Counted from the stretch's first letter, positions 17,183-26,736 are shown. The stretch is 64,000 bases of DNA from Asaia krungthepensis NRIC 0535 (GCF_025995175.1 NZ_BAPV01000057.1:62001-126000), one strand, 5' to 3'. Notes: a model not told the origin generated them from the letters alone. Numbers and translations: made by a program.

Positions 17183-18574
17183 TCAACCATATGCGTTCAG
17201 ATTGCCATCCGTGGACAGCACAAGAACCTTGCCGTCACAGATGATGGGTTCGACCAGGGTCGGTTTCTTGGTCTTGAGCGGGGCCGTGGCCTTGCCCGTC
17301 ACGGCGTCGATCACCTGCAGACCGTTTTCCTCGAGCGAGGACACGCAAACGAGCTTACCGTCAGCCATGACCGGCCCAAACCAGGTCACGGCGTATTTCT
17401 GCTTCGTCTCGTTCTTGAAGCGGCGCAGATCATGGATCCAGCGCACATGGCCCGAGAGACGGTCCACACAGGCGAGCTGCTGATCGGACGAGATGACATA
17501 GAGCCAGTCACCGACGATCAGCGGCGTGTTCTGTCCGCTCGCTTCGCGCTCCCACAGGCGGCGCCCGGAGCGCATGTCGATGGCCACCAGAACCTTCGAG
17601 AGCGATACGGCATAGGCTGTGCCGTCCTTGATGACCGGCGCGCCACGCACGCAGGCCAGATCGAGCATGGCGCCACGGCCGTTGGACCCGCCGAGACTGT
17701 CGCTCCAGACCAGTTCGCCCGACTCTGCACGCAGGGCGACGAGATCGCCACTGCCGAAACCGGCCACCACTACGCCATTGGCAACGGCGGGAGCGGACTG
17801 GCCGAACATCACTGTGTCGGCCTCGGTCGCCTGATAGGTCCAGATCTGCTCGCCTGTCTCGGCATTGAGGGCAAAAAGCCGCTCATCGATGGTTCCGAAG
17901 AACACGCGACCGTCAACGATGGTCGGAGCCGAGCGTCCGGGTACGACCGTCTCGGCGCGCCACTTGACCTTGCCGGTCTCGGCGCCGACCGCAACAACCT
18001 GACCCACGCCATCGACGATATAGAGCGTGTCACCCGACAGGCCCATACCACCGCCAAGATCGCTCGACCGCGATTTGTTGCCCTTGGGGATGAACGTCCA
18101 GAGAGAACTCATCGCGGGCCAGGTCCAGGCACGAACCGTGCCGACACCATCGCGCGTGTAGATGCGACCGCCATCGATCACCGGGGGGGACTGGATGGCC
18201 CCACGGCCATTCGGTCCCAGAGCGACGAAATGCAAGAAAGCGGGCTCGGAAATTCCATGACCGATGGAGCGGGACCAGGCCAGTTGCGGACCATTCCAGC
18301 TGGCATTGACGCCCATATGGTCGGGCACCCGGCCCACGACGGGCCAGGACACCACGTTCTGCGCGGACGGAAAGCTGATCGGAGTATGATCTTCCTCGTC
18401 GATCACCAGACCCGCGCCGGTCGAGAGCACGTCATAACGCTTGCCCGCGAGGATCTGCTTGGGATCGTCCTTGAAAATGCCACAACCGCTGAGCAGTGCT
18501 GTGCCCGCCAGTGTCGAACCGAGAAAGAGACGGCGCCCCGGCTGACGCAGGGAATTCTTGTTGGTCGTGGGCAT
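17183..18574 (-). CDS. bamB: Outer membrane protein assembly factor BamB
   Basis: BamB is an outer-membrane lipoprotein of the BAM complex, built as an eight-bladed beta-propeller of PQQ-like repeats. The N-terminus has a double Arg and a lipobox (ALLSGCG), placing the acylated cysteine near residue 31. Repeats of the GRVFFGTIDERLFALNAETG type recur along the protein, each with the AxDxxTG pattern. The length of 463 residues is longer than E. coli BamB but usual for alphaproteobacteria. It overlaps the upstream YfgM-like gene by one base (TGATG) and precedes der. Confidence 0.9.
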   Translation of the reverse strand: MPTTNKNSLRQPGRRLFLGSTLAGTALLSGCGIFKDDPKQILAGKRYDVLSTGAGLVIDEEDHTPISFPSAQNVVSWPVVGRVPDHMGVNASWNGPQLAWSRSIGHGISEPAFLHFVALGPNGRGAIQSPPVIDGGRIYTRDGVGTVRAWTWPAMSSLWTFIPKGNKSRSSDLGGGMGLSGDTLYIVDGVGQVVAVGAETGKVKWRAETVVPGRSAPTIVDGRVFFGTIDERLFALNAETGEQIWTYQATEADTVMFGQSAPAVANGVVVAGFGSGDLVALRAESGELVWSDSLGGSNGRGAMLDLACVRGAPVIKDGTAYAVSLSKVLVAIDMRSGRRLWEREASGQNTPLIVGDWLYVISSDQQLACVDRLSGHVRWIHDLRRFKNETKQKYAVTWFGPVMADGKLVCVSSLEENGLQVIDAVTGKATAPLKTKKPTLVEPIICDGKVLVLSTDGNLNAYG

Positions 18575-19272
18575 CAGCCGGCTCCGCCGAATGTTTGAAG
18601 GAGAATGGAAGCGCGCTGGCGGACACCGTCCGGCGCATCGGGCGACTGTGCAAGCCCGGTCAGAAGGCTACGCGCCTCATCATGCTGTTTGGGCGTGGCA
18701 TCGGCGCGCAGATCGAGTGCGGCCAGGCCCTCCTGAGCGAAAGCGCGCCACGGCCCCGGGTTCGCCGCAAGCAGCTCGAAGCCCTTGCGCGTCTCAGCGG
18801 GGTTGGCATCGTCGATATGGCTGTTCAGCAGCAGCAGGCGGGCCAGCGCCTTGAATACAGGATCGGCGTCCCTGGAATCGATCACCCCCTGCCAGCCGGA
18901 GCGTGCCGCAGCGAGATCGCCGGACTGGGCATGGAGCTGAGCCAGACGGATGGCGGCAAACTCACGCGTGGCCCCGGGCGCTTTACCCGCCAGATCGGCA
19001 AGGACGGCTTCCTGGGTCTTCTCGGAACTGGCGCGCGCTGCGGCGTCGGGCTGGGGTGCCTGAAGCGCCTCCATAGCCGTGTAATAACGCCCCGATGCCT
19101 CGGCCTGAGCCTGATGATGACGATGGATCTGCCACTGCCATCCGCCGACACCGATCAGGGCGATAATCGCCACGCCAGCCGCCACACCTCCGAAACGCCG
19201 GGCGGTTGCGCGCAACTCTGCTGCACGCATTTCCGCCTGGGCCTGACTGAAAAACTCGTCTGCCACCGTCAT
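18574..19272 (-). CDS. YfgM-like tetratricopeptide protein
   Basis: This is a membrane-anchored periplasmic protein of 232 residues with one N-terminal helix (AAGVAIIALIGVGGWQW, about residues 30-47) and an alanine-rich TPR-like periplasmic part. In E. coli, YfgM has the same shape, sits just upstream of bamB and der, and is an ancillary partner of the SecYEG–PpiD translocon. The same gene order here supports that role, although the sequence is only weakly conserved in this family. Translation is probably coupled to bamB through the TGATG overlap. Confidence 0.78.
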   Translation of the reverse strand: MTVADEFFSQAQAEMRAAELRATARRFGGVAAGVAIIALIGVGGWQWQIHRHHQAQAEASGRYYTAMEALQAPQPDAAARASSEKTQEAVLADLAGKAPGATREFAAIRLAQLHAQSGDLAAARSGWQGVIDSRDADPVFKALARLLLLNSHIDDANPAETRKGFELLAANPGPWRAFAQEGLAALDLRADATPKQHDEARSLLTGLAQSPDAPDGVRQRASILLQTFGGAG

Positions 19273-19414
19273 CCTCTTGCGACACTATCGTTCCAACCAT
19301 ACAGACGCCGGGACCATGCGGCAAATCGCTTTGTTATTTCGGACATGGACCGGACAAACTTCAGACACAACCGAGCGTCAGAAGAGCATCTTTGCAGTTA
19401 CACGAGGCCCTTTC

Positions 19415-20371
19415 ATGCATTCTGAACCCGCTTTCTCGCTGACAAGGCGACGGCTCATCCTCGGCCTGCCCCTGATCGGGATCGCGTCCCGGGCCTCACG
19501 CTCTTTCGCCGCCCCCCCTGAAACCGGCACGACGCCGCTTGCCCCGGATCACCCGCATGACGCCCAACAGGCGCTGGCATCAATCGCTTCAGGATACGAG
19601 AAAGGCTGCGGTGGGAGGCTTGGCGTTCATATCTTCTGCCCGGAGACGGGGGCGGCCCTGACATGGCGCGGGGATGAGCGCTTTCTGATGTGCAGCAGTT
19701 TCAAGGCGTCGCTCGTGGCCTGCGTACTGGCACGATGCGACCGGGACGAAGACGAACTCACCACACGCATCCGCTTTCAGGACAGTGACTTCACGTCCTC
19801 GGCCTGGGCACCCGTGGCCCGCAAGAACCGCGATGCCGGTAGTCTAAGCCTCGCGGCGCTTTGCGCCGGCGCGGTCACGGCCAGCGACAATGTCTGCGCC
19901 AACATGCTTCTTCGCCATATCGGGGGCCCCGCCGCCCTCACCCGCTTCTGGCGGGAGAGCGGCGACGACATCACCCGCCTCGATGCCTACGAGCCTGAAT
20001 TGAACCGCCCATCGGCCGATGCGGCTGCCAACACGACCACTCCTGTTGCCATGGCGCGTACGTTGCATCGCCTTGTGCATGGAACATTGCTGCATCCGAA
20101 TTCGGCAGCGCTCCTGCGCAGCTGGATGATCAGCTGCACGACTGGAACACATCGCCTGCGAGCCGGTCTCCCCCCAAACTGGATCGCGGGAGACAAGACC
20201 GGTAATAACGGGGAGGATATCGCCGCCGATATCGCCTTTGCTGCCCCATCGACCGATAGCGGAAAATCACTGGTGATCGCGGCCTATACGGCGGGTGGCA
20301 AGCCTGACGAAATGCGGTTCAGAAGCGTGTTCCACGATCTTGGAGCCCTGGCGCCCCGTCTGATCGCCTGA
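19415..20371 (+). CDS. Class A serine beta-lactamase
   Basis: This periplasmic enzyme of 318 residues hydrolyses beta-lactam rings. All class A motifs are present: nucleophile Ser94 and Lys97 in CSSFK (SxxK), Ser157-Asp-Asn, Glu193 in EPELN (Ambler E166xxLN) and Lys261-Thr-Gly. The N-terminus TRRRLILGLPL followed by a hydrophobic stretch looks like a twin-arginine (Tat) signal peptide. The ATG at 19415 has GAGG seven bases upstream and directly starts this signal. A cysteine precedes the nucleophile (Ambler 69), as in KPC-type enzymes, but no cysteine stands at the 238-equivalent (KTGNNG), so that disulfide is not possible. No regulator gene is adjacent. Confidence 0.93.
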   Translation: MHSEPAFSLTRRRLILGLPLIGIASRASRSFAAPPETGTTPLAPDHPHDAQQALASIASGYEKGCGGRLGVHIFCPETGAALTWRGDERFLMCSSFKASLVACVLARCDRDEDELTTRIRFQDSDFTSSAWAPVARKNRDAGSLSLAALCAGAVTASDNVCANMLLRHIGGPAALTRFWRESGDDITRLDAYEPELNRPSADAAANTTTPVAMARTLHRLVHGTLLHPNSAALLRSWMISCTTGTHRLRAGLPPNWIAGDKTGNNGEDIAADIAFAAPSTDSGKSLVIAAYTAGGKPDEMRFRSVFHDLGALAPRLIA

Positions 20372-20442
20372 ACGGAAGACACGTATTTTGCCTGAACGAT
20401 GCCTCTCGGGGCTGAGATTTCCAGGCCATTCGGGTTTTGCAA

Positions 20443-20472
20443 CAAAAAAGGGACGGGCATGAATCCCGTCCC
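20443..20472 (-). terminator. Rho-independent terminator
   Basis: GGGACGGG (20450-20457) and CCCGTCCC (20465-20472) form an 8-bp perfect stem with a 7-base loop. On the minus strand a run of Ts follows the stem, so it terminates the small secreted-protein gene that ends at 20510. The beta-lactamase gene ends on the other side. Confidence 0.8.
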
Positions 20473-20509
20473 TATAGCCTTCACCCATTGGGGCGACGAA
20501 ACCGCACTA

Positions 20510-20881
20510 TCAGTGTTTTGCGAGTTTCTTCCCGGCCGCTGTCAGTTCACCCGATAGATGGCTGAAATTGGCGGCGATGCGCTGCTGAACGCCGGTGCTC
20601 ACGGCATGGATCTTGGCAATACGATCGCGCGCCTCCTCGCTGATCGCCTGTTCCTCTCTCTGCGCGGCGGCAGCCACGCAGCTATTATAGGCACGCGCTT
20701 CCTTCTCATAGGCCTGGAACTTGTCCACGCTCGCATTGTAATGCGCCGTATCGGTCGCCGCGATCGACGGCGCGCTCGGCTCCTGCCCGCATTTGGCGCG
20801 CGGGTCGGCATGAGCCGAAGACAGAGTAAACCCACCGGCAAGGCAGGCGGTCGTGAGAAGCGTGAGAGCGATGCGATTCAT
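20510..20881 (-). CDS. Small secreted hypothetical protein
   Basis: This is an unrecognised protein of 123 residues with a clear Sec signal peptide (MNRIALTLLTTACLAGGFTL, cleavage near SAHA-DP). The mature part has two cysteines (CGQEPSAP and YNSCVAAAA) and is otherwise helical and charged, with the stretch AQREEQAISEEARDRIAKIH suggesting a short coiled coil. It is monocistronic, closed by a strong terminator downstream, and lies between the beta-lactamase gene and pyrC. A periplasmic location is inferred and no function can be given. Confidence 0.75.
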   Translation of the reverse strand: MNRIALTLLTTACLAGGFTLSSAHADPRAKCGQEPSAPSIAATDTAHYNASVDKFQAYEKEARAYNSCVAAAAQREEQAISEEARDRIAKIHAVSTGVQQRIAANFSHLSGELTAAGKKLAKH

Positions 20882-20929
20882 GATCAGGCGATCTGCTGGA
20901 GAAAAGAAGTGTGCGGCATTGCGCGATAA

Positions 20930-22249
20930 TTACGGCGCAAATCGGGCCAGACGCCCGATCGGTGCCGAGACGATCGCGTCATCGCGCATCACCACGTGGC
21001 CGCGCACGATGGTGGCCATCGGCCAGCCCGTGACCTGCTTGCCGTCGAAAGGCGTCCACCCCACGGGGCTCGCAATCCAGTCATTGCGAATCTCCCGCCG
21101 CGCCTTCAGATCGACGAGGGTGAAATCGGCATCGAAGCCAACTGCCAGACGCCCCTTGGTCAGCAAGCCGTAGATCCGGGCGGGGCCGGCTGCCATGAGG
21201 TCCACCAGACGGCTGAGGCTCAGCCTGCCTGCATTCACATGGTCGAGCATGAGCGGCAGGATGGTCTGCACACCCGTCAGCCCGGCCGGACATTGCGGCC
21301 AGGGCTTTTCCTTCGCCTCGCGCGGATGCGGTGCATGATCGGAGGAAATGACGTCCACGCGCCCGTCGCGCACGGCTTCCCAGCAGGCGTCATAGTGACG
21401 GCGATCCCGGATGGGCGGGTTCATCACGGCATACGCGCCCAGCGTCTCATAACATTCCGGGCCGACCTGGGTGAGATGATTGACCAGCACCTCGACGCTC
21501 ACATGGGAGCGATGAGCGGCGAGCCATTCCAGCTCCTCGGCGGTCGAGGTATGCAGGATATGCACCGGGCGCCCCGTCTTGCGGGCCAGCGCGGTGATGC
21601 GGCGCGTCCCAAGGAATGCGCATTCCTCATCACGCCAGATCATATGGTTCACATGGGGCATGCCCGTCTCGAAAAGCGGCTTGCGCGCCTGGAGGCGGTA
21701 TTCGTCTTCCGAATGGAAAGCGACGCGGCGATGGCCGCTGCGCAGGACCGCCTCGATGCCCTCATCGTCCTCGATCATCAGATCGCCCGTTGAAGACCCG
21801 GCAAAGACCTTGATCGCACAGATCCCCTCTTCCTGCTCCAGCGCCGCGAGCTCCGGCGTGTTGGCGCGTGTTGCGCCAACATACAGGCCCATATCGATCA
21901 GCGCGTTTTCCGCCACGGTACGACGCTTGTCGGCGATGGTTTCGGCAGAGGTGATGGAAGGCGACGTGTTGGGCATGTCGAACACCATCGTGATCCCGCC
22001 CAGAGCCGCAGCGCGTGTGCCTGTGGCGATGGATTCGATGGCCGCATTGCCAGGATCGCGCAGATGGACGTGGGAATCGATCATGCCCGGCAGCACGTGC
22101 AGGCCCTTGGCATCGATTACCTGTGTCGCACTGTCCCCCGTGCCGACGGCAAGGCTCGCGATACGCCCATCCGTCACGCCCAGATCGGCCTGCGCCTCTC
22201 CCCAGGGGAAGACGCAGGTGCCGCCTTTGATGATCAGATCATAATGCAT
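20930..22249 (-). CDS. pyrC: Dihydroorotase
   Basis: This zinc amidohydrolase of 439 residues closes carbamoyl-aspartate to dihydroorotate in pyrimidine synthesis. DSHVHLRDPG carries the first metal ligands, AIKVFAGSSTG the lysine expected to be carbamylated, ILHTSTAEE and EVLVNHLT further ligands, and SSDHAPH the catalytic aspartate. AGGAGA stands six bases before the ATG at 22249. The protein also resembles allantoinase AllB, and a role in ureide breakdown cannot be excluded. However, the window already holds a PuuE-type allantoinase, so dihydroorotase is preferred. asnB lies directly upstream on the same strand. Confidence 0.82.
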   Translation of the reverse strand: MHYDLIIKGGTCVFPWGEAQADLGVTDGRIASLAVGTGDSATQVIDAKGLHVLPGMIDSHVHLRDPGNAAIESIATGTRAAALGGITMVFDMPNTSPSITSAETIADKRRTVAENALIDMGLYVGATRANTPELAALEQEEGICAIKVFAGSSTGDLMIEDDEGIEAVLRSGHRRVAFHSEDEYRLQARKPLFETGMPHVNHMIWRDEECAFLGTRRITALARKTGRPVHILHTSTAEELEWLAAHRSHVSVEVLVNHLTQVGPECYETLGAYAVMNPPIRDRRHYDACWEAVRDGRVDVISSDHAPHPREAKEKPWPQCPAGLTGVQTILPLMLDHVNAGRLSLSRLVDLMAAGPARIYGLLTKGRLAVGFDADFTLVDLKARREIRNDWIASPVGWTPFDGKQVTGWPMATIVRGHVVMRDDAIVSAPIGRLARFAP

Positions 22250-22262
22250 GGTGTTCTCCTTC

Positions 22263-24011
22263 TCAGGGCACGGCAGAGGCAAGTGTCTCGAACACATCCC
22301 CCCCTGACGGGCCAGTCTCGATGTGAAGGCGGTGCCAAAGGGCATAGAAGAGCAAAGCCCAGGCGGCATGGCGCGCGCGGCGTTCTCCTGCCCTCTCGAT
22401 GATGCTTCTTATCGTCTCAGGCGCGATGACCCCGGCGAAAGCAGGGCTCGACGCCACCAACGGCGCCAGACGCTTTGATTGCGCGGCGATCCATTGCCCG
22501 ACAGGCACAGTGAATCCCTGTTTGGGCGCAAAGGGTTCGGCCCCCGGTACATGGGCCTCAACCCAGCGGCGCAGCAGATATTTGCCATGCCCGCCCCGTA
22601 TCTTGAGGGCATCCGGCAGAGACCAGGCCAGAGCGCTCACCACCGGATCAAGCAGGGGCGTACGCCCCTCAATCGAGTGCGCCATCAGGCAGCGGTCGAG
22701 CTTGATCAGCAGATCGTTGGGCAGCCACTCATCGAGATCGAGCCCCTGCACTGCGCGCAGGCGGGTCTCGTCAGGGCGGGGATGGAAACCCTGACGCCAG
22801 GCCTTGCCATTGGGCAGGGTGCACAGACCATCCATCGTGCCACGGCGCCACGGCGGACGCCCGCCACGCCACCAGGGCCGCATGGCGCGACGGTAGCGAC
22901 CATATCCGCCAAACAGTTCGTCCCCTCCCTCGCCGCTCAGGATCACTGTCACGTCCTTTCGGGCCTCACGTGCCAGAAACCAGCTCGGGATAACCGCGTA
23001 ATCGGCGACCGGATCGTCCAGACAGGCCACGATCTGCGGCAAATGGTCCCAAACCATTGTCTCCGTGACCGTCAGGATATGATGCTGCGCCCCGAGCGAT
23101 CGGGCCATACTGGCGGCCTGCGCGCTTTCATCGATCTCACCCGCATCGAAACGCGCGGTCCAGGCCAGAGGCGCGCCATTGCCCAGACGCGTCATGGCAG
23201 CGAGCACGGCCGTGCTGTCGATCCCGCCGGAGAGGAACATGCCAAAAGGCACGTCTGCCCGCTCATGGGCCTGCACGCTGTCCATCAGAGCCGCGTCGAG
23301 CCGCGCAAGCGCCTCGGCCTCTGTCAAATCCCTGTCTATCCGGCCATGACGGGCAGGCAGCTTTCTCGCATGATCGAGCCTGCCATTGACGAAACGCAGC
23401 GTCTCACCGGGAAGGACGCGCATGATGCCCGGAAAGATCGTCTCGCGCCCGGCCACGAACTGTGCCTGAAGCAGCTGATCGCGTGCCAACGGACGGACGC
23501 CGCGCGCCACGAGCCCGGTCGCGAGAATCGCTTGAGGTTCGGAAGCGAAGACCACCCCTTGTGCGGTCTCGGCATAATAAAGCGGTTTGATCCCGAACGG
23601 ATCACGGCTGAGCGCAAGGACCGTGTCGGGGCCCGTATTGTCGAGCAGAGCGATGGCATACATGCCCCGCAACTCGAACCCGTATCCTGCCCCGCATTCG
23701 GGCCATAGAAAAAGCGGGGACTCGCAATCGCTGCCTGTCTTGAACGGCGCATCGTGCAACCTGTCGCGCAGGGCGGGGTCATTATAGATCTCACCATTCG
23801 CCACCAGCGCCAGATCCCCCTGGATCAGGGGCTGCGCGCCCCCTTCCAGATCGATGATGGAGAGGCGACGATGCACCAGAGCGGCATTGCCCGTCTCATG
23901 GAACCCTTCTCCATCCTTGCCGCGATGCGCCAGTGCCCCGGCGAGACGGTGCAGAACGACCGGATCGGGATGATAGCCGGGAAGACAAGCCATTCCTGCA
24001 ATGCCGCACAT
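22263..24011 (-). CDS. asnB: Asparagine synthase (glutamine-hydrolysing)
   Basis: This 582-residue AsnB-type amidotransferase has the N-terminal nucleophile Cys2 (MCGIAGMA) of the class II glutaminase domain, then LVANGEIYN. The C-terminal synthetase domain carries FLSGGIDSTAVLA as the pyrophosphate-binding loop and LSGEGGDELFGGYGRYR. It lies inside a same-strand run with two glycosyltransferases. Some AsnB homologues in such surroundings amidate sugars or peptides instead of making free asparagine, so the physiological acceptor is not certain. Confidence 0.85.
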   Translation of the reverse strand: MCGIAGMACLPGYHPDPVVLHRLAGALAHRGKDGEGFHETGNAALVHRRLSIIDLEGGAQPLIQGDLALVANGEIYNDPALRDRLHDAPFKTGSDCESPLFLWPECGAGYGFELRGMYAIALLDNTGPDTVLALSRDPFGIKPLYYAETAQGVVFASEPQAILATGLVARGVRPLARDQLLQAQFVAGRETIFPGIMRVLPGETLRFVNGRLDHARKLPARHGRIDRDLTEAEALARLDAALMDSVQAHERADVPFGMFLSGGIDSTAVLAAMTRLGNGAPLAWTARFDAGEIDESAQAASMARSLGAQHHILTVTETMVWDHLPQIVACLDDPVADYAVIPSWFLAREARKDVTVILSGEGGDELFGGYGRYRRAMRPWWRGGRPPWRRGTMDGLCTLPNGKAWRQGFHPRPDETRLRAVQGLDLDEWLPNDLLIKLDRCLMAHSIEGRTPLLDPVVSALAWSLPDALKIRGGHGKYLLRRWVEAHVPGAEPFAPKQGFTVPVGQWIAAQSKRLAPLVASSPAFAGVIAPETIRSIIERAGERRARHAAWALLFYALWHRLHIETGPSGGDVFETLASAVP

Positions 24012-24014
24012 GGC

Positions 24015-25154
24015 TCAACTCTCCTTGCTGCGCCCTGAGGCAGCCTGCCGCAAAAACGCATCCCAGCGCGCCAGAACCGTCGGAGCGGAGAATTCACGCT
24101 CGAAGCGGGCGCGCCCGTTCTGTGACAGCGTAGCCGCGAGCGCAGTGCTTTCCAGCACCCGCCCTATAGCCTGTGCGAAGGAGGCCGGATTCTCTACCTC
24201 GGCGAGCAGACCATCCTGCGTGCCGGACAGGATTTCTTCCGGCCCCTGAATGGCGCTTGCCACAACGGGACGGCTTGCCGAGAGCGCCTCGATGACGACA
24301 TTGCCCAGAGGCTCGATGCGCGACGGGCAGACAAGCAGGTCACTCGCTTTCAACCACGCCCCGCTCTCCTGCACCCATCCGGGCATATGCACCCGCGCGC
24401 TGACCCCTTCTCCTCGGGCCAGAGCCGTCAAAGCCTCGCGCTCCGGCCCTTCCCCGGCGATCACAAGATGAATGCCAGGCAGACTCGTCATGGCGCGTAT
24501 CAGCACATCGAACGCCTTGTTCCGATGCAACCGGCCGAGAGCGAGAATGTAGGGTTGGCCATCGGGCACGCATGACGGCCGTTCCGGCGCGATATCAGCC
24601 AGATCATGCGCGAAATTGGGCAGATAATGCACATGGTGCTCGGGCCAGCCCTGCTCGACCATCCAGCGCGCCAGTCCACGCGTATTACCGATCAGATCGG
24701 TGCAGCGCCTGTAGTTGGAGAGGTCATAATAGCCGCCCAGCCTCCCGGCCACCGGCCAGTCCCCCTTGGGCATCATGCGGGCCGCGCGGCTCATCCAGGC
24801 GATGGCGATGTCCGGTCTGAACGATGTCAGGTGATGCTTCAGGCGCGGCGTGGTCAGCAGATCGAGCCTGCCGCCAAAACGGAGCGCTCTTGTTGCGACC
24901 CCTCGCGCCTGCAACCGGGATTCCCGTCCCGGATCACGGCGCAGAAGCGCCAGCACCTCATGCCCAGCCTGATGCTGCGCCATACAGAGTCGCTCATAGA
25001 AGAGCTCGGCACCGCCACTCGGCGCGCCGGCCATCACATGCGCCAGGCGCAAAGGGGGGAGACTCTCAGGGGCCAAGCACGGGGCCCCAGCGTCAGCGAG
25101 CGGGGCGGGAGACGATGGCGTATCGGACGAGACGTGAGCCATGACCGTGTTCAT
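24015..25154 (-). CDS. Glycosyltransferase family 4 protein
   Basis: This GT-B glycosyltransferase of 379 residues is probably a cytosolic enzyme of lipopolysaccharide or capsule assembly. VMAGAPSGGAELFYERL opens the N-terminal domain. ILALGRLHRNKAFDVLIRAM, VIAGEGPERE and CPSRIEPLGNVVIEALSASRPVVAS form the C-terminal nucleotide-sugar domain with the EX7E-like element. Its start overlaps the stop of the GT9 gene by four bases and asnB follows after three bases, so the three genes are cotranscribed. The donor and acceptor sugars are unknown. Confidence 0.88.
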   Translation of the reverse strand: MNTVMAHVSSDTPSSPAPLADAGAPCLAPESLPPLRLAHVMAGAPSGGAELFYERLCMAQHQAGHEVLALLRRDPGRESRLQARGVATRALRFGGRLDLLTTPRLKHHLTSFRPDIAIAWMSRAARMMPKGDWPVAGRLGGYYDLSNYRRCTDLIGNTRGLARWMVEQGWPEHHVHYLPNFAHDLADIAPERPSCVPDGQPYILALGRLHRNKAFDVLIRAMTSLPGIHLVIAGEGPEREALTALARGEGVSARVHMPGWVQESGAWLKASDLLVCPSRIEPLGNVVIEALSASRPVVASAIQGPEEILSGTQDGLLAEVENPASFAQAIGRVLESTALAATLSQNGRARFEREFSAPTVLARWDAFLRQAASGRSKES

Positions 25155-26062
25155 CCTTCATCCGGCATCAGCTTACAAGCCTCATGCCAGACGGTCTCGA
25201 CCGGGAGCCCTGCAATGGGTGCCTCCCCCTCGGGGCCGGGCGCGGCCACAAAATGGGCCGCCTTCCCGGTCGGCGCATATTCGGAAGCGCGGCTCGGGCC
25301 GAACAGGCCGAGAGTGGGCACTCCGGCGGCAGCGGAAAGATGCATCAACCCGGAATCATTGCCCACAAACACCGCGCAGCGCCGTAACAATGCCGCGACC
25401 AGACCAAGGCCGGTCTGCCCACCCAGATCGAGTACCACCCCGTTTTGGTGCCCCAATGCCTCTATAACGGGGGACGCGAGTGCTTTTTCGGCTTCCCCGG
25501 GGCCGAAGAAGACCACCGGCACGAGGCCTCTCGCCTGCATCCTCCGCCCTATCTCGACGAAATGGGCAGAAGGCCAGATCTTGCCCTCCCAGTTTGCTGT
25601 CGGTGCAAGGGCCGCATAAGTCCGCGTCGCGGGCAGGATTTCCGCGGCGAGGGTTTCCTGCTCGGGGCGGCACCACACCTCAGGCATCAGCGTGACCGGC
25701 TCGGGAAACGCCTCGGCCAGATGCCCGATACGCGCCCCCGGCCTACGACCGCCGCGGAGGATGCGTCGGCGTAATGCCGGGAGGAAAAGAGACACCCCCG
25801 ATCCGCGCAGATCGATGACCAGATCCCAGAAATGCGGCGCACATGACCACCAGAGCCCCGCCCAATGCAGATCGAACGGCTTCTTGTTGACCACGATCAC
25901 CCGTTCGACAGCGGGACAAGGCTCGAAATAGGAGGCCGCTACGGGGCCGCACGCCACGGTAATGCGCGCCCTGGGGTGACGGCGCATAAGTTCCGCCAGG
26001 ACGCCCGAAGAGATGACCGCATCGCCCAGACGGTTGGCCGTGATAAACAGGATACGCTTCAT
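25151..26062 (-). CDS. Glycosyltransferase family 9 (heptosyltransferase-like)
   Basis: This 303-residue protein resembles ADP-heptose:LPS heptosyltransferases. RILFITANRLGDAVISSGVL at the N-terminus and FVGNDSGLMHLSAAAGVPTLGLFGPS near residue 230 are the conserved GT9 blocks. PTANWEGKIWPSAHFVEI is the inter-domain strand. It probably adds a heptose or similar sugar to the LPS core on the cytosolic face of the inner membrane. It is coupled to dnaQ upstream (ATGA) and to the GT4 gene downstream. Confidence 0.87.
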   Translation of the reverse strand: MKRILFITANRLGDAVISSGVLAELMRRHPRARITVACGPVAASYFEPCPAVERVIVVNKKPFDLHWAGLWWSCAPHFWDLVIDLRGSGVSLFLPALRRRILRGGRRPGARIGHLAEAFPEPVTLMPEVWCRPEQETLAAEILPATRTYAALAPTANWEGKIWPSAHFVEIGRRMQARGLVPVVFFGPGEAEKALASPVIEALGHQNGVVLDLGGQTGLGLVAALLRRCAVFVGNDSGLMHLSAAAGVPTLGLFGPSRASEYAPTGKAAHFVAAPGPEGEAPIAGLPVETVWHEACKLMPDEG

Positions 26063-26736
26063 TGCAGCCAGATCGGCTCCTTAAGCCCGGATACGAACGC
26101 CTCATGCGCTGCGCGGGTCTCGTCATCGGGGGGCGCCATTGGCCGGGGCACACGGTCCGGGTTGCCGCGGTAGGTGGCGACACCCCCTCCGCTGCCTGAT
26201 ACGGCGAGGCCCAGTCCGCGCTGACGGCCGCCCATGAGTTCGAGATACACTTCGGACAATAATTTACAGTCGAGTAGCGCGTTATGGGTGGTACGCGCCG
26301 AAAGATCGATATCGTGTCGTCGGCACAGGGCATCGAGCGAATTGGGCAGTCCCGGATAGCGCTTCTTGGCCATTTCAAGCGTATCGACCATGCGCGAACG
26401 CTCGAGGATCGGCTTGCCGCAAGCTTTCAGCTCGGCGTTGATGAAGCCAAAATCGAAGGGCGCGTTATGGGCGATCATTTCGTCCTGACCGATGAAGGCC
26501 AGGAATGCATCCGCGATCTCGGCGAATTTCGGCTTGTCGAGCAGATCGTCGAGCGTGAAACCATGCACGCGGCTCGCCTCGGGGGGGACATCGCGCTCCG
26601 GGTTGATCAGCACGTGAAAAGTCTCGCCCGTCGGCAGATCGTCGATCAGTTCGAGCGCCGCGATCTCGATCACACGGTCCCCCGTCGCCGGATCGAGCCC
26701 CGTCGTTTCCGTATCGAACAGGATCGAGCGTTTCAT
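26059..26736 (-). CDS. dnaQ: DNA polymerase III epsilon subunit
   Basis: This is the 3'-5' proofreading exonuclease of the replicative polymerase, 225 residues. The DEDDh-type exonuclease motifs are visible: FDTETTGLDP (Exo I), IAHNAPFDFGFINAEL (Exo II) and HNALLDCKLLSEVYLEL (Exo III with the catalytic His). The short C-terminal tail that binds the alpha subunit is variable here. The ATG overlaps the stop of coaE (26733-26736), and the downstream GT9 gene overlaps in turn. The coaE–dnaQ pairing is common in alphaproteobacteria. Confidence 0.93.
   Translation of the reverse strand: MKRSILFDTETTGLDPATGDRVIEIAALELIDDLPTGETFHVLINPERDVPPEASRVHGFTLDDLLDKPKFAEIADAFLAFIGQDEMIAHNAPFDFGFINAELKACGKPILERSRMVDTLEMAKKRYPGLPNSLDALCRRHDIDLSARTTHNALLDCKLLSEVYLELMGGRQRGLGLAVSGSGGGVATYRGNPDRVPRPMAPPDDETRAAHEAFVSGLKEPIWLQ

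Noticed and set aside
22479-23708. A 409-codon plus-strand frame opposite asnB
   Set aside because: AsnB has complete glutaminase and synthetase motifs on the minus strand. The antisense translation has none.
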